This document shows, one piece after another, positions 10,587 to 19,364 of a DNA stretch of 44,766 nt. The stretch is from contig JYJN01000119.1 in NCBI GenBank assembly GCA_003263845.1, positions 1-44,766 on the forward strand. The letters run 5' to 3'. The notes under the pieces were generated by a model. That model was given only the letters and a program-made list of their open reading frames with translations, had not been told where the DNA came from and did no database searches. The stretch is from Vibrio aestivus (GTDB taxonomy: Bacteria > Pseudomonadota > Gammaproteobacteria > Enterobacterales > Vibrionaceae). The stretch's first letter is position 1. Every line of letters begins with the position of its first letter. The position numbers and the translations under genes are program-made.

Positions 10587-11993
10587 TTAAGAAGAAAGAG
10601 TACGGATCAAGTTTGAGTAATCTTCCTTGATGTCGTGACTCTCTTCACGGAGCTGCTCAATCTTACGACAAGCGTGCAGTACCGTGGTGTGGTCGCGACC
10701 ACCAAATGCATCACCAATCTCTGGCAAGCTATGGTTGGTAAGCTCTTTAGCAAGCGCCATGGCAAGCTGCCTTGGACGCGCTACCGAACGGGAACGACGC
10801 TTTGAAAGTAGGTCTGCTACTTTAATCTTGTAGTATTCAGCGACCGTCTTTTGAATGTTGTCGATGGTGACTAGCTTCTCTTGCAATGCAAGCAAATCAC
10901 GCAGTGCTTCACGTACGAAATCGATGGTGATCGGGCGACCAGTAAAGTTGGCATTAGCGATAACACGGTTAAGCGCCCCCTCCAACTCACGAACATTAGA
11001 ACGAAGACGCTTAGCAATGAAGAATGCCACTTCATCGGCCAAATGAATTTGGTGGTCTTCGGCTTTTTTCATCAAGATAGCAACGCGCGTCTCAAGTTCT
11101 GGTGGCTCGATCGCAACGGTTAGACCCCAACCAAAACGAGACTTTAAACGATCTTCTACGCCGCTGATCTCTTTTGGATAGCGGTCAGAAGTTAGAATGA
11201 TCTGTTGGTTGCCTTCAAGTAGCGCATTAAAGGTATGAAAGAACTCTTCCTGAGAACGCTCTTTATTGGCGAAGAATTGGATGTCATCGATCAAAAGTGC
11301 ATCAACACTGCGATAGTAGCGTTTAAACTCTTCAATCGCGTTGTTTTGCAGCGCTTTAACCATGTCTTGTACAAAACGCTCCGAGTGCATGTATACCACT
11401 TTCGCGTTTGGTTTGTTGTCGACAATCGCATTACCCACCGCATGCAATAGGTGAGTCTTACCTAAACCAGTTCCACCGTATAAGAATAGTGGGTTGTATG
11501 CCGAGCCTGGGTTATCGGATACCTGACGCGCCGCCGCCAAACCCAACTGGTTTGACTTACCTTCAACGAAGTTATTGAACTTGTGCTTCGGGTTTACGTT
11601 TGATCTGTGGTTGATGTCAGCAATAGCTTGAGCATCATCATCCCAAGTTTTATGAACTGGCTTACGAGCTTGCAACTGTGCAGGCGCTGATGATTCAGCG
11701 GCAACATCGGCTGGGGTGCGCGTTGGGGCAGGCTTTGGTGCCGCAACCGGGCGACTACCGACTTCAAAACGCAAACTTGGGATATCGTTGCCGCAGTACT
11801 CTTGCAGCAGGCGATTAATATTGTTGAGGTACTTATCACGAACCCAATCAAGCACAAAGCGATTAGGTGCAAATAGAGTCAGTGTATTGTCATTGAGTTC
11901 CGCCTGTAATGGACGTACCCACATGCTAAATTCAGTAGCTGGTAACTCTTCTTGGAGCTGTTGCAAACATTGCAACCAAAGCGAAGATGACAC
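10587..11993 (-). CDS. dnaA: Chromosomal replication initiator DnaA
   Basis: AAA+ initiator that binds 9-bp DnaA boxes and melts oriC. Counted from the GTG at 11993 it has 468 residues beginning (M)[17 protein letters not shown], the usual Vibrio DnaA N-terminus. An in-frame TTG at 12035 would add 14 unconserved residues. Domain I covers residues 1-85 and is followed by a Pro/Ala-rich linker. Walker A is GGTGLGKT at about 173-180, Walker B is [10 protein letters not shown], and the sensor regions follow. The C-terminal helix-turn-helix carries the signature [14 protein letters not shown]. The upstream DnaA boxes and GATC sites suggest autoregulation and SeqA control. It heads the leftward dnaA-dnaN-recF-gyrB cluster. 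Confidence 0.97.
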   Translation of the reverse strand: MSSSLWLQCLQQLQEELPATEFSMWVRPLQAELNDNTLTLFAPNRFVLDWVRDKYLNNINRLLQEYCGNDIPSLRFEVGSRPVAAPKPAPTRTPADVAAESSAPAQLQARKPVHKTWDDDAQAIADINHRSNVNPKHKFNNFVEGKSNQLGLAAARQVSDNPGSAYNPLFLYGGTGLGKTHLLHAVGNAIVDNKPNAKVVYMHSERFVQDMVKALQNNAIEEFKRYYRSVDALLIDDIQFFANKERSQEEFFHTFNALLEGNQQIILTSDRYPKEISGVEDRLKSRFGWGLTVAIEPPELETRVAILMKKAEDHQIHLADEVAFFIAKRLRSNVRELEGALNRVIANANFTGRPITIDFVREALRDLLALQEKLVTIDNIQKTVAEYYKIKVADLLSKRRSRSVARPRQLAMALAKELTNHSLPEIGDAFGGRDHTTVLHACRKIEQLREESHDIKEDYSNLIRTLSS

Positions 11994-12035
11994 AGTGACC
12001 CCACTCGATTCATTATTATTAGGAAAGACCGACAA

Positions 12036-12310
12036 TTTTACCTGTTGATAACCAAGATCGCCAGTAAATGATCGACGATCCAGTGAATAAGATCTAAGTT
12101 ATTCACACTTTTTTCCAAGTTTTACTCGGATCCACACAGACAACCCCAAACATACCCCCACTTTGATCCACAAAATGACTCTTTACTCACAAAATCAGGG
12201 AGATCGTCACTTTGGTGATAAGTTTGTGCATGAATATTGATCATCTACACTTAATTCAGCCATTATCCACATCTTTTGGAACATAATTTGTCGATATTTT
12301 GCTCATTTTT
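12036..12310 (-). promoter_or_regulatory. dnaA control region with DnaA boxes and GATC sites
   Basis: No gene here. A consensus DnaA box TTATCCACA lies at 12263-12271 on the plus strand. TTATTCACA (12099-12107, plus) faces a TTATTCACT on the other strand (12082-12090), forming a perfect GTGAATAA-8 bp-TTATTCAC inverted repeat around a GATC. About eight GATC sites (for example near 12057, 12070, 12077, 12091, 12129, 12164, 12202 and 12239) fit Dam/SeqA control. Together they point to DnaA autoregulation of the leftward dnaA promoter. Confidence 0.7.
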
Positions 12311-12423
12311 TTTGCGAGTCAGTTCAACTTATTACATACAGTTCTAGACTATGGCTCTTTGTTATTTATCTATTTAGCGAGAACTCAGTAGTATCTCCTC
12401 CTACATAAATATGGAGTTGTATT

Positions 12424-13170
12424 ATGAAAAACTGGATCAAAGCGGCAATTGCTGCAATTGCACTATCTGCAGCTACTGTTCAAGCAGCAACGGAAGTAAA
12501 AGTAGGCATGTCGGGTCGTTATTTCCCATTCACTTTTGTGAAGCAAGACCAACTACAAGGCTTTGAAGTGGACTTATGGGACGAGATTGGTCGTCGTAAC
12601 GACTACCAAGTTGAGTATGTAACCGCTAACTTTTCTGGTTTATTCGGCCTTCTAGAAACAGGCCGCATTGATACAATTTCTAACCAAATCACAATGACGG
12701 AAGAGCGCAAGGCAAAATACCTATTTGCAGACCCGTATGTTGTAGACGGTGCGCAAATTACCGTTCGTAAAGGTAATGATGAGATTCAAGGCATTGAAGA
12801 CCTTGAAGGTAAGACCGTTGCGGTAAACCTAGGTTCTAACTTTGAGCAGTTGCTGCGTAACTACGACAAAGGCAACAAAATCAACATCAAAACCTACGAT
12901 ACAGGTATTGAGCATGATGTAGCCTTAGGCCGTGCAGATGCATTCGTAATGGACCGCCTATCAGCACTTGAGCTGATCAAGAAAACAGGTTTACCCCTAC
13001 AACTTGCTGGTCAGCCATTCGAAACAATTCAAAATGCATGGCCATTTGTAGACAATGCAAATGGTAAAAAACTGCAAGCAGAAGTAAACCAAGCACTTGC
13101 AGCGATGCGTGAAGACGGTACTCTTGCAGAAATTTCAAAGAAATGGTTCGGTGCTGATATCACCAAGTAA
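12424..13170 (+). CDS. Amino-acid (cystine-type) ABC transporter binding protein
   Basis: Periplasmic solute-binding protein of family 3 (SBP_bac_3), 248 residues. A signal peptide covers residues 1-21 (MKNWIKAAIAAIALSAATVQA, cut before A). The mature part starts with TEVKVGMSGRYFPFTFV, and the motif LQGFEVDLWDEIGRR is the family signature. It resembles cystine-binding TcyA/FliY proteins, and cystine is my best guess for the substrate. The ribosome site is GGAG 10 bp before the ATG. Permease and ATPase genes follow, but a strong terminator separates them from this gene, so the binding protein should be made in excess. Confidence 0.88.
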   Translation: MKNWIKAAIAAIALSAATVQAATEVKVGMSGRYFPFTFVKQDQLQGFEVDLWDEIGRRNDYQVEYVTANFSGLFGLLETGRIDTISNQITMTEERKAKYLFADPYVVDGAQITVRKGNDEIQGIEDLEGKTVAVNLGSNFEQLLRNYDKGNKINIKTYDTGIEHDVALGRADAFVMDRLSALELIKKTGLPLQLAGQPFETIQNAWPFVDNANGKKLQAEVNQALAAMREDGTLAEISKKWFGADITK

Positions 13171-13223
13171 CCTTCTTTATACCTAGTTCATCACGTTCAG
13201 TGAATAATTAGGTCATAAACGAT

Positions 13224-13265
13224 AACCCACTGCTTATCGATCCTGGCAGTGGGTTTTGCTTTTTT
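13224..13265 (+). terminator. Intra-operon terminator after the binding-protein gene
   Basis: A perfect 10-bp stem AACCCACTGC/GCAGTGGGTT with a 12-base loop is followed by TTTTGCTTTTTTT. It lies between the binding-protein gene and the permease gene, 16 bp before the permease start, and probably acts as a partial terminator that sets subunit ratios. Confidence 0.85.
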
Positions 13266-13280
13266 AGATTGGAGCAGCCA

Positions 13281-13931
13281 ATGGGATTTGATTTTGATTA
13301 CATGATGGAACTGATGCCGATATTACTAAAATATCTTGGTACCACCATGGAAATGGCAGTTTGGGGACTGGTGTTCTCTCTAATACTGGCGGTGATATTA
13401 GCGAATATCCGGGTATTCAAGGTGCCAGTGCTAGACCAGCTCAGCCAGCTTTACATTAGCTTTTTCCGCGGCACCCCATTACTGGTTCAGCTGTTCCTTC
13501 TATATTACGGGTTACCGCAAATCTTCCCGATTATGGTTGGGTTAGATGCATTTAGCGCTGCGGTTATCGGGTTAACCCTGCACTTTGCTGCTTACATGGC
13601 AGAGAGCATTCGCGCCGCCATTATTGGTATTGATCGCAGCCAAATGGAAGCGAGCTTGTCGGTTGGTATGACGACTCCACAAGCAATGCGCCGCATTATT
13701 CTTCCTCAAGCCACACGTGTCGCTCTGCCGTCTTTAATGAACTACTTCATTGATATGATTAAGTCGACATCACTTGCCTTCACTCTTGGCGTTGCTGAAA
13801 TCATGGCTAAAGCTCAAATGGAAGCCTCTTCGAGCTTTCGATTCTTCGAAGCATTTTTGGCGGTGGCACTAATTTACTGGGGCGTGGTTGTGATTTTGAC
13901 TCGAATTCAAATCTGGCGGAAGCCAAGCTAA
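13281..13931 (+). CDS. Amino-acid ABC transporter permease
   Basis: Inner-membrane permease of the His/Glu/Gln/Arg family, 216 residues, with about five membrane helices. I start it at ATG 13281, which has GGAG at 13271-13274 upstream. A TTG at 13269 in the same frame overlaps that ribosome site and is unlikely. The EAA loop that contacts the ATPase is visible as EASLSVGMTTPQAMRRIILPQATRVALP (about residues 132-158). Partner genes are the binding protein upstream and the ATPase 16 bp downstream. Cystine uptake is inferred from the family. Confidence 0.9.
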   Translation: MGFDFDYMMELMPILLKYLGTTMEMAVWGLVFSLILAVILANIRVFKVPVLDQLSQLYISFFRGTPLLVQLFLLYYGLPQIFPIMVGLDAFSAAVIGLTLHFAAYMAESIRAAIIGIDRSQMEASLSVGMTTPQAMRRIILPQATRVALPSLMNYFIDMIKSTSLAFTLGVAEIMAKAQMEASSSFRFFEAFLAVALIYWGVVVILTRIQIWRKPS

Positions 13932-13947
13932 ATAAGGCATATGTACG

Positions 13948-14685
13948 ATGATCAAACTAACAAACATCCATAAATACTTTGGCAAAACCGAAGTATTGAA
14001 AGGCATTGATCTCGATATTAAGCAAGGCGAGATCATTGTGATTATCGGCTCAAGCGGTACAGGTAAATCAACACTACTTCGCTGCGTTAACTTTCTTGAG
14101 CAGGCCGACCAAGGTCATATCGAAATTGATGGTCATGCCGTTGATACGCAGAAGCATTCGAAAGCTGATGTATTGAAGCTGCGCCGTAAAACCGGCTTTG
14201 TTTTCCAAAACTACGCGCTATTTGCGCACATGACAGCCAGACAAAATATCGCTGAGGGTTTGATTACGGTTCACGGCTGGAAAAAAGACCAAGCACTGAA
14301 ACGTGCTCAGCAAATCTTAGATGACATCGGCCTTGGTGATAAAGGTGATAGCTACCCAGCTGCGCTTTCGGGTGGTCAGCAGCAGCGCGTCGGTATTGGC
14401 CGAGCAATGGCACTTAAACCAGAGCTATTGCTGTTTGATGAACCGACTTCTGCACTCGACCCAGAATGGGTAGGTGAAGTACTTAACCTAATGAAAACAC
14501 TTGCATCTCAACATCAAACCATGTTGGTGGTGACTCACGAGATGCAGTTTGCCAAAGAAGTAGCGGACCGAGTGATCTTTATGGCAGAGGGCCATATTGT
14601 AGAACAAGGATCGCCGCAAGAAATCTTCGATAGCCCACAAGATCCAAGGCTACAGAAGTTTCTAAACCAAGTCGGCGTGTCATAA
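13948..14685 (+). CDS. Amino-acid ABC transporter ATP-binding protein
   Basis: Cytoplasmic ATPase that powers the preceding permease. It has 245 residues, standard for polar amino acid importers of the GlnQ/TcyN type. Walker A is GSSGTGKS at residues 34-41, the Q-loop is FVFQNYALFAHMT, the signature is LSGGQQQR at 140-147, Walker B is LLLFDEPTSALDP, and the switch histidine is in VVTHEM. It completes a three-gene importer placed between dnaA and rpmH, an arrangement known in vibrios. Confidence 0.93.
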   Translation: MIKLTNIHKYFGKTEVLKGIDLDIKQGEIIVIIGSSGTGKSTLLRCVNFLEQADQGHIEIDGHAVDTQKHSKADVLKLRRKTGFVFQNYALFAHMTARQNIAEGLITVHGWKKDQALKRAQQILDDIGLGDKGDSYPAALSGGQQQRVGIGRAMALKPELLLFDEPTSALDPEWVGEVLNLMKTLASQHQTMLVVTHEMQFAKEVADRVIFMAEGHIVEQGSPQEIFDSPQDPRLQKFLNQVGVS

Positions 14686-14697
14686 AGATCATAGATA

Positions 14698-14715
14698 AAG
14701 GATCGAAAGATCCTT
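14698..14715 (+). terminator. Weak hairpin after the ABC transporter operon
   Basis: AAGGATC-GAAA-GATCCTT is a perfect 7-bp stem with a stable GAAA tetraloop, 12 bp after the ATPase stop. No U-run follows, so it may be a 3'-end stabiliser or a weak terminator. Confidence 0.4.
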
Positions 14716-14762
14716 GAGATTTCATTCACACTCCGTATAATCGCTCGGCCGGAATTTCATCA

Positions 14763-14791
14763 TTGACACTTTTTGTGACAGTGATTACAAT
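14763..14791 (+). promoter_or_regulatory. Near-consensus sigma-70 promoter for rpmH-rnpA
   Basis: TTGACA at 14763-14768 and TACAAT at 14786-14791 are separated by the ideal 17 bp. It lies about 115 bp before rpmH, as expected for a very strongly expressed ribosomal protein gene. Confidence 0.8.
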
Positions 14792-14794
14792 TCC

Positions 14795-14849
14795 GCCTCT
14801 TTGTTGAGAGGCGTCGGTAATTCCCTCTATTAATAGAGAGAATTTTTTT
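14795..14849 (+). promoter_or_regulatory. Attenuator-like leader of rpmH
   Basis: Hairpin 1 is GCCTCT (14795-14800) with AGAGGC (14807-14812). Hairpin 2 is the palindrome CTCTATTAATAGAG (14825-14838) followed by AATTTTTTT, a terminator shape. The 3' arm of hairpin 1 (AGAGG) can also pair with CCTCT in the 5' arm of hairpin 2, giving mutually exclusive folds. Sitting just downstream of the promoter, this looks like transcription attenuation of the rpmH operon. Confidence 0.55.
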
Positions 14850-14904
14850 GCCCACGCCGGGTTAACTAAGAACCTAAAACTACTGATCAGTAAAGGTAAT
14901 AACC

Positions 14905-15042
14905 ATGTCTAAACGCACTTTTCAACCTTCAGTTCTAAAGCGCAAGCGTACTCACGGTTTCCGTGCACGTATGGCAACTAAGAACGGTCGTGCTACTATC
15001 AATGCACGTCGCGCTAAAGGCCGTAAGCGTCTTTCTAAATAA
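14905..15042 (+). CDS. rpmH: 50S ribosomal protein L34
   Basis: Ribosomal protein L34, 45 residues, one of the smallest and most basic ribosomal proteins. It begins [20 protein letters not shown], contains [20 protein letters not shown] and ends KRLSK. Compared with the usual MKRTFQP start it carries one extra Ser after Met. TAAAGGTAAT upstream gives a modest ribosome site. rnpA follows within 13 bp, the classical rpmH-rnpA pair. Confidence 0.97.
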   Translation: MSKRTFQPSVLKRKRTHGFRARMATKNGRATINARRAKGRKRLSK

Positions 15043-15054
15043 TCTCTGATTATT

Positions 15055-15411
15055 TTGAACACGTACGCGTTCCATCGGGAGTTACGTTTGTTAACTCCCG
15101 AGCATTATCAAAACGTCTTCAAGCAAGCTCATCGAGCCGGCTCACCACATTTCACTATCATTGCTCGCAATAACTCTCTTTCTCATCCAAGACTTGGATT
15201 AGCAGTTCCTAAAAAGCAAATAAAAACCGCACCAGCCCGTAATCGTTTCAAGCGATTGGCTCGTGAAAGCTTCCGACTCAATCAAAACAAACTTCCTAAC
15301 AAAGATTTTGTTGTGATTGCGAAGAAGAGCGCGCAAGATTTAAGCAATGATGAAATATTTAAGTTGTTTGATAAGCTATGGCATCGCCTGTCTCGCCCTT
15401 CGCGTGGATAG
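15055..15411 (+). CDS. rnpA: Ribonuclease P protein component
   Basis: Basic protein cofactor (118 residues) of RNase P, which cuts the 5' leader from tRNA precursors together with the M1 RNA. The start is a TTG at 15055, giving (M)[21 protein letters not shown]. No better ATG exists before the conserved RELRLLTP motif. The RNR signature appears as [14 protein letters not shown] (about residues 61-74). It overlaps yidD by 34 bp, a layout common in Proteobacteria. Confidence 0.95.
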   Translation: MNTYAFHRELRLLTPEHYQNVFKQAHRAGSPHFTIIARNNSLSHPRLGLAVPKKQIKTAPARNRFKRLARESFRLNQNKLPNKDFVVIAKKSAQDLSNDEIFKLFDKLWHRLSRPSRG

Positions 15412-15635
15412 CAATCGGATTCGTCCGGTTATATCAAGGATTAATTAGTCCAATACTTGGACCACGCTGTCGTTTTACTCCAACCTGCTCAAATTACGCT
15501 GTAGAAGCGTTGAAAGCTCACGGTTTTGTAAAAGGGTGTTGGTTATCAGGCAAACGTCTATTAAAATGCCACCCTTTGAACGAAGGGGGTTTTGACCCCG
15601 TTCCACCAGTCCAAAAACAAGACAGAGATAAATAA
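15378..15635 (+). CDS. yidD: Membrane protein insertion efficiency factor YidD
   Basis: Small membrane-associated protein (85 residues) that assists YidC/Sec insertion of inner-membrane proteins. It has an amphipathic N-terminus ([20 protein letters not shown]), then the family signature [19 protein letters not shown], with [24 protein letters not shown] after it. The three cysteines in RCRFTPTC and LLKCHP are family hallmarks. It overlaps the end of rnpA and lies 2 bp before yidC, so all three are surely cotranscribed. Confidence 0.95.
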   Translation: MASPVSPFAWIAIGFVRLYQGLISPILGPRCRFTPTCSNYAVEALKAHGFVKGCWLSGKRLLKCHPLNEGGFDPVPPVQKQDRDK

Positions 15636-15637
15636 CG

Positions 15638-17254
15638 ATGGATTCTCAACGTAATATCCTGTTAATCGCTTTAGCTCTGGTTTCTTTCCTACTATACCAA
15701 CAGTGGAATGTAGCAAAGAACCCAGCACCTCAAGCGGTTGAGCAGGCTCAATCAAGCAGTACTCTACCTGCACCATCATTTGCCGATGAGCTAGACCCAG
15801 CGCCAGCTCAACAAGCATCTGCCAAAGCGATTACAGTCACGACTGACGTATTAACTCTGTCAATTGACACTGTTGGTGGTGACGTTGTTTCTGCTCTACT
15901 TAACCAGTACGACGCAGAACTTGACTCAGAAGAGTCTTTCGTACTTCTACGCAATGAACCTGGTCATCAGTTTATTGCACAAAGTGGTCTAGTCGGCCCT
16001 CAAGGCATCGATTTAAGCAGCACCAATCGTCCAAACTACTCTGTTTCTGCAGATAGCTTTGCATTAGAAGACGATCAAGATGAACTGCGTATCCCAATGA
16101 CATTCCAAGCGAATGGCATCGACTACGTGAAAACCTTCATCCTGAAACGCGGCAGCTACGCTATCGATGTGACTTTCGACGTTGCAAACAACTCAGGCAA
16201 CAACGCAACATTCGGTATGTACGCTCACCTACGTCAGAACCTTCTAGACTCTGGTGGTAGCCTAACCATGCCAACATACCGTGGTGGCGCATACTCAACA
16301 GAAGATACTCGCTACAAGAAGTACAGTTTCGATGATATGTCGAGCCGTAACCTGTCTCTGAACCTGCCAAACGGTGAAGGTTGGGCGGCGATGATTCAGC
16401 ACTACTTTGCATCTGCATGGGTACCACGCAACGAGCCAGGTACAAATCTGTACACTCGCATTATTGGCAACCTTGGCGACATCGGCGTTCGTATGCCAAA
16501 CAAGACCATTGCAAATGGCGATGCAGCAAGCTTTGCGGCAACACTATGGGTTGGTCCTAAGCTTCAATCAGAAATGGCAGCAACGGCACCAAACCTTGAC
16601 CTTGTAGTGGACTACGGTTGGCTATGGTTCATCGCGAAACCACTGCACATGCTTCTTTCATTTATTCAAAGCTTTGTCGGTAACTGGGGTCTAGCAATCG
16701 TTGGTTTGACCTTCATCGTTCGTGGTGCGATGTACCCACTAACGAAAGCTCAGTACACCTCTATGGCAAAAATGCGCATGCTGCAACCTAAGCTGCAAGC
16801 AATGCGTGAGCGTATTGGTGACGACCGTCAGCGCATGAGCCAAGAGATGATGGAGCTATACAAGAAAGAGAAAGTTAACCCACTGGGTGGCTGTCTACCT
16901 CTTATCCTTCAAATGCCAATCTTCATCGCACTTTACTGGGCACTGATGGAGTCGGTAGAGCTTCGTCACGAAGAGTTCTTGTGGCTGAAAGATTTAGCGG
17001 CAATGGACCCATACTTCATTCTTCCTCTGCTAATGGGTGCATCTATGTTCCTAATTCAGAAGATGAGTCCAACGACGGTAACGGATCCAATGCAGCAGAA
17101 GATCATGACATTCATGCCTGTCATGTTCACATTCTTCTTCCTGTGGTTCCCATCAGGTCTGGTTCTATACTGGTTAGTATCGAACGTGGTAACACTGATC
17201 CAGCAAACGCTTATCTATAAAGCGCTGGAGAAGAAAGGCTTGCACTCTAAATAG
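15638..17254 (+). CDS. yidC: Membrane protein insertase YidC
   Basis: Inner-membrane insertase (538 residues) that inserts membrane proteins alone or with SecYEG. The N-terminal membrane anchor is [20 protein letters not shown] large periplasmic beta domain spans about residues 45-330. Conserved insertase helices follow from about 335 ([20 protein letters not shown]), containing [20 protein letters not shown] and [20 protein letters not shown]. It follows yidD by 2 bp and ends before a terminator. Confidence 0.97.
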   Translation: MDSQRNILLIALALVSFLLYQQWNVAKNPAPQAVEQAQSSSTLPAPSFADELDPAPAQQASAKAITVTTDVLTLSIDTVGGDVVSALLNQYDAELDSEESFVLLRNEPGHQFIAQSGLVGPQGIDLSSTNRPNYSVSADSFALEDDQDELRIPMTFQANGIDYVKTFILKRGSYAIDVTFDVANNSGNNATFGMYAHLRQNLLDSGGSLTMPTYRGGAYSTEDTRYKKYSFDDMSSRNLSLNLPNGEGWAAMIQHYFASAWVPRNEPGTNLYTRIIGNLGDIGVRMPNKTIANGDAASFAATLWVGPKLQSEMAATAPNLDLVVDYGWLWFIAKPLHMLLSFIQSFVGNWGLAIVGLTFIVRGAMYPLTKAQYTSMAKMRMLQPKLQAMRERIGDDRQRMSQEMMELYKKEKVNPLGGCLPLILQMPIFIALYWALMESVELRHEEFLWLKDLAAMDPYFILPLLMGASMFLIQKMSPTTVTDPMQQKIMTFMPVMFTFFFLWFPSGLVLYWLVSNVVTLIQQTLIYKALEKKGLHSK

Positions 17255-17291
17255 CAGTCAATTTCAACTAACGACTTAAGTTAGAGAAATA

Positions 17292-17330
17292 ACAACGACA
17301 AAGGCGACCAAAAGGTCGCCTTTTTGTTGT
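17292..17330 (+). terminator. Terminator after yidC
   Basis: AAGGCGACC-AAAA-GGTCGCCTT followed by TTTGTTGT. An outer ACAAC/GTTGT pairing lengthens the stem. It separates the rpmH-yidC operon from mnmE. Confidence 0.9.
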
Positions 17331-17410
17331 TCGCTGATTACAATTCAACACAACACTGTATTTCTTAAATCCCCAGAAATTAAAGGGGATAGTTACTAAT
17401 AGGCACCACT

Positions 17411-18771
17411 ATGACTACAGACACAATTGTCGCCCAAGCTACCGCACCAGGACGTGGTGGCGTAGGTATTATCCGAGTATCCGGCCCATTGGCCTCTCAG
17501 GTGGCACTGGAAGTCACAGGCAAAACACTTAAACCGCGTTATGCAGAGTACCTACCATTTAAAGCCAAAGATGGCTTAGAGCTCGATCAGGGCATTGCCT
17601 CTACTTCCCAAACCCACACTCGTTCACTGGCGAAGACGTATTGGAGCTGCAAGGCCACGGCGGGCCTGTTGTCATGGACATGCTAATCAAACGTATTCTG
17701 TGTATTTCAGGCGTTCGAGCAGCAAGACCAGGGGAATTTTCAGAGCGCGCTTTCCTTAATGACAAAATGGACCTGACTCAAGCAGAGGCCATCGCCGACT
17801 TAATCGATGCCAGCTCAGAAGAAGCCGCCAAGTCTGCCCTTCAGTCACTACAAGGTGAATTCTCTAAACGTATTAACACGCTCGTTGAGTCGTTGATTCA
17901 CCTACGCATCTATGTAGAAGCGGCCATTGATTTCCCAGAAGAGGAGATCGACTTCTTAGCCGATGGCAAAGTATCCACTGATCTGCAATCGATTATCGAC
18001 AATCTAGATGCCGTACGAAAAGAAGCAAACCAAGGCGCGATTATGCGTGAAGGTATGAAAGTGGTCATCGCAGGTCGTCCAAATGCGGGTAAATCTAGCC
18101 TACTCAATGCTCTATCAGGCAAAGAGTCAGCTATCGTAACGGATATCGCAGGCACAACCCGAGATGTACTACGTGAGCATATTCATATCGATGGGATGCC
18201 ACTGCATATTATCGATACGGCAGGCCTGCGGGATGCGTCAGATGAAGTAGAAAAAATTGGTATCGAAAGAGCATGGGACGAAATCGCACAAGCTGATCGT
18301 GTGCTGTTCATGGTAGATGGCACCACAACGGATGCCACCGATCCTAAAGAAATTTGGCCTGACTTTGTTGATCGCCTTCCTGACAGCATTGGCATGACGG
18401 TTATCCGTAATAAGGCGGATCAAACTGGTGAAGATCTTGGTATCTGCCACGTAAATGATCCAACTCTAATTCGCCTATCGGCCAAAACCGGCCAAGGGGT
18501 TGATTCACTTAGAACTCATCTAAAAGAGTGTATGGGCTTTGCTGGTGGCCATGAGGGTGGTTTTATGGCGCGTCGTCGCCACTTAGATGCGCTTGAGCGT
18601 GCCGCAGAGCACCTAGACATAGGCCAACAACAGTTAGAAGGTTACATGGCTGGAGAAATCCTTGCCGAAGAGCTGCGCATCACTCAACAACATCTGAATG
18701 AGATTACTGGTGAGTTTAGTTCTGATGACTTACTTGGCCGTATCTTCTCTTCTTTCTGTATCGGAAAATAA
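17411..18771 (+). CDS. mnmE: tRNA modification GTPase MnmE (single-base frameshift)
   Basis: GTPase that, with MnmG, installs the cmnm5 group on wobble uridine 34 of certain tRNAs. Order: N-terminal formyl-THF-binding domain ([17 protein letters not shown]), helical domain, and an inserted G domain with G1 [13 protein letters not shown]3 DTAGLRD and G4 NKAD. The C-terminal CIGK holds the essential cysteine. After Ala63 the frame breaks at 17598-17599: 'gcctctac' stands for an expected 'gccctctac' (one C lost). It resumes as [22 protein letters not shown]. Corrected length is 453 residues, the normal size. mnmG lies just beyond oriC. The break is probably a sequence error. Confidence 0.96.
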
Positions 18772-18822
18772 GCAGTATTGGTAAATAAATTTAAGTAACG
18801 ACAAAAGGTTAGTAAGGACACA

Positions 18823-19257
18823 ATGATTCATGTAATTACCGGCAGTACCCTTGGTGGTGCTGAGTATGTTGGCGATCATCTTAGTGATGCGCTAATCGAA
18901 AAAGGCTTTGAAACAACAATTCATAATCAACCGAATTTGGATGATATTCCAAACGAAGGAACTTGGTTAGTAATCACATCTACCCACGGTGCTGGAGAGT
19001 ACCCAGATAATATCCAACCTTTCATTCAAGCGCTGCAAGCTACTCCACCGAAAATGCAAGATGTGAAATTCGCCGTCATTGCGCTCGGTGATAGCAGTTA
19101 CGATACGTTCTGTGCAGCAGGCAAACACGCTTATGATTTGCTGGTTGATATTGGTGGAACCGCCCTAACTGACTGCTTAACGATCGATATCTTGGAGCAT
19201 CCAGTACCAGAAGATGCCGCAGAAACGTGGTTAGAAGAAAACATCCAACATTTCTAA
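18823..19257 (+). CDS. mioC: Flavodoxin-like protein MioC
   Basis: FMN-binding flavodoxin-type electron carrier, 144 residues, linked in E. coli to biotin synthase activity. The phosphate-binding loop is [10 protein letters not shown] near the N-terminus. Flavin-contact stretches are [12 protein letters not shown] and [14 protein letters not shown]. It sits directly next to oriC and is transcribed toward it, as in E. coli. A strong terminator lies 14 bp downstream, before the first DnaA box. Confidence 0.95.
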   Translation: MIHVITGSTLGGAEYVGDHLSDALIEKGFETTIHNQPNLDDIPNEGTWLVITSTHGAGEYPDNIQPFIQALQATPPKMQDVKFAVIALGDSSYDTFCAAGKHAYDLLVDIGGTALTDCLTIDILEHPVPEDAAETWLEENIQHF

Positions 19258-19271
19258 TAGACAACCTATCT

Positions 19272-19298
19272 AAAAAGCAGCTTATGGCTGCTTTTTTT
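19272..19298 (+). terminator. Terminator between mioC and oriC
   Basis: AAAAAGCAGC-TTATG-GCTGCTTTTTTT is an intrinsic terminator with a 6-bp GC-containing core extended by A-T pairs and seven Ts. It would stop most mioC transcription before it enters oriC. Confidence 0.88.
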
Positions 19299-19364
19299 GT
19301 GCCTGATTTAGCTCATGTGCATAACTCTCATAAAATAGGTTTGTCTAACTGACTAAAAAACAAG

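Noticed and set aside
11994..12035. Longer DnaA starting at the TTG at 12035
   Set aside because: The extra 14 residues are not part of the conserved DnaA N-terminus, whereas the GTG at 11993 starts exactly at the conserved SSSLWLQC segment.
12162..12171. DnaA box at TTGATCCACA
   Set aside because: An extra base interrupts the 9-mer, so it is not a valid box. It is counted only as a GATC site.
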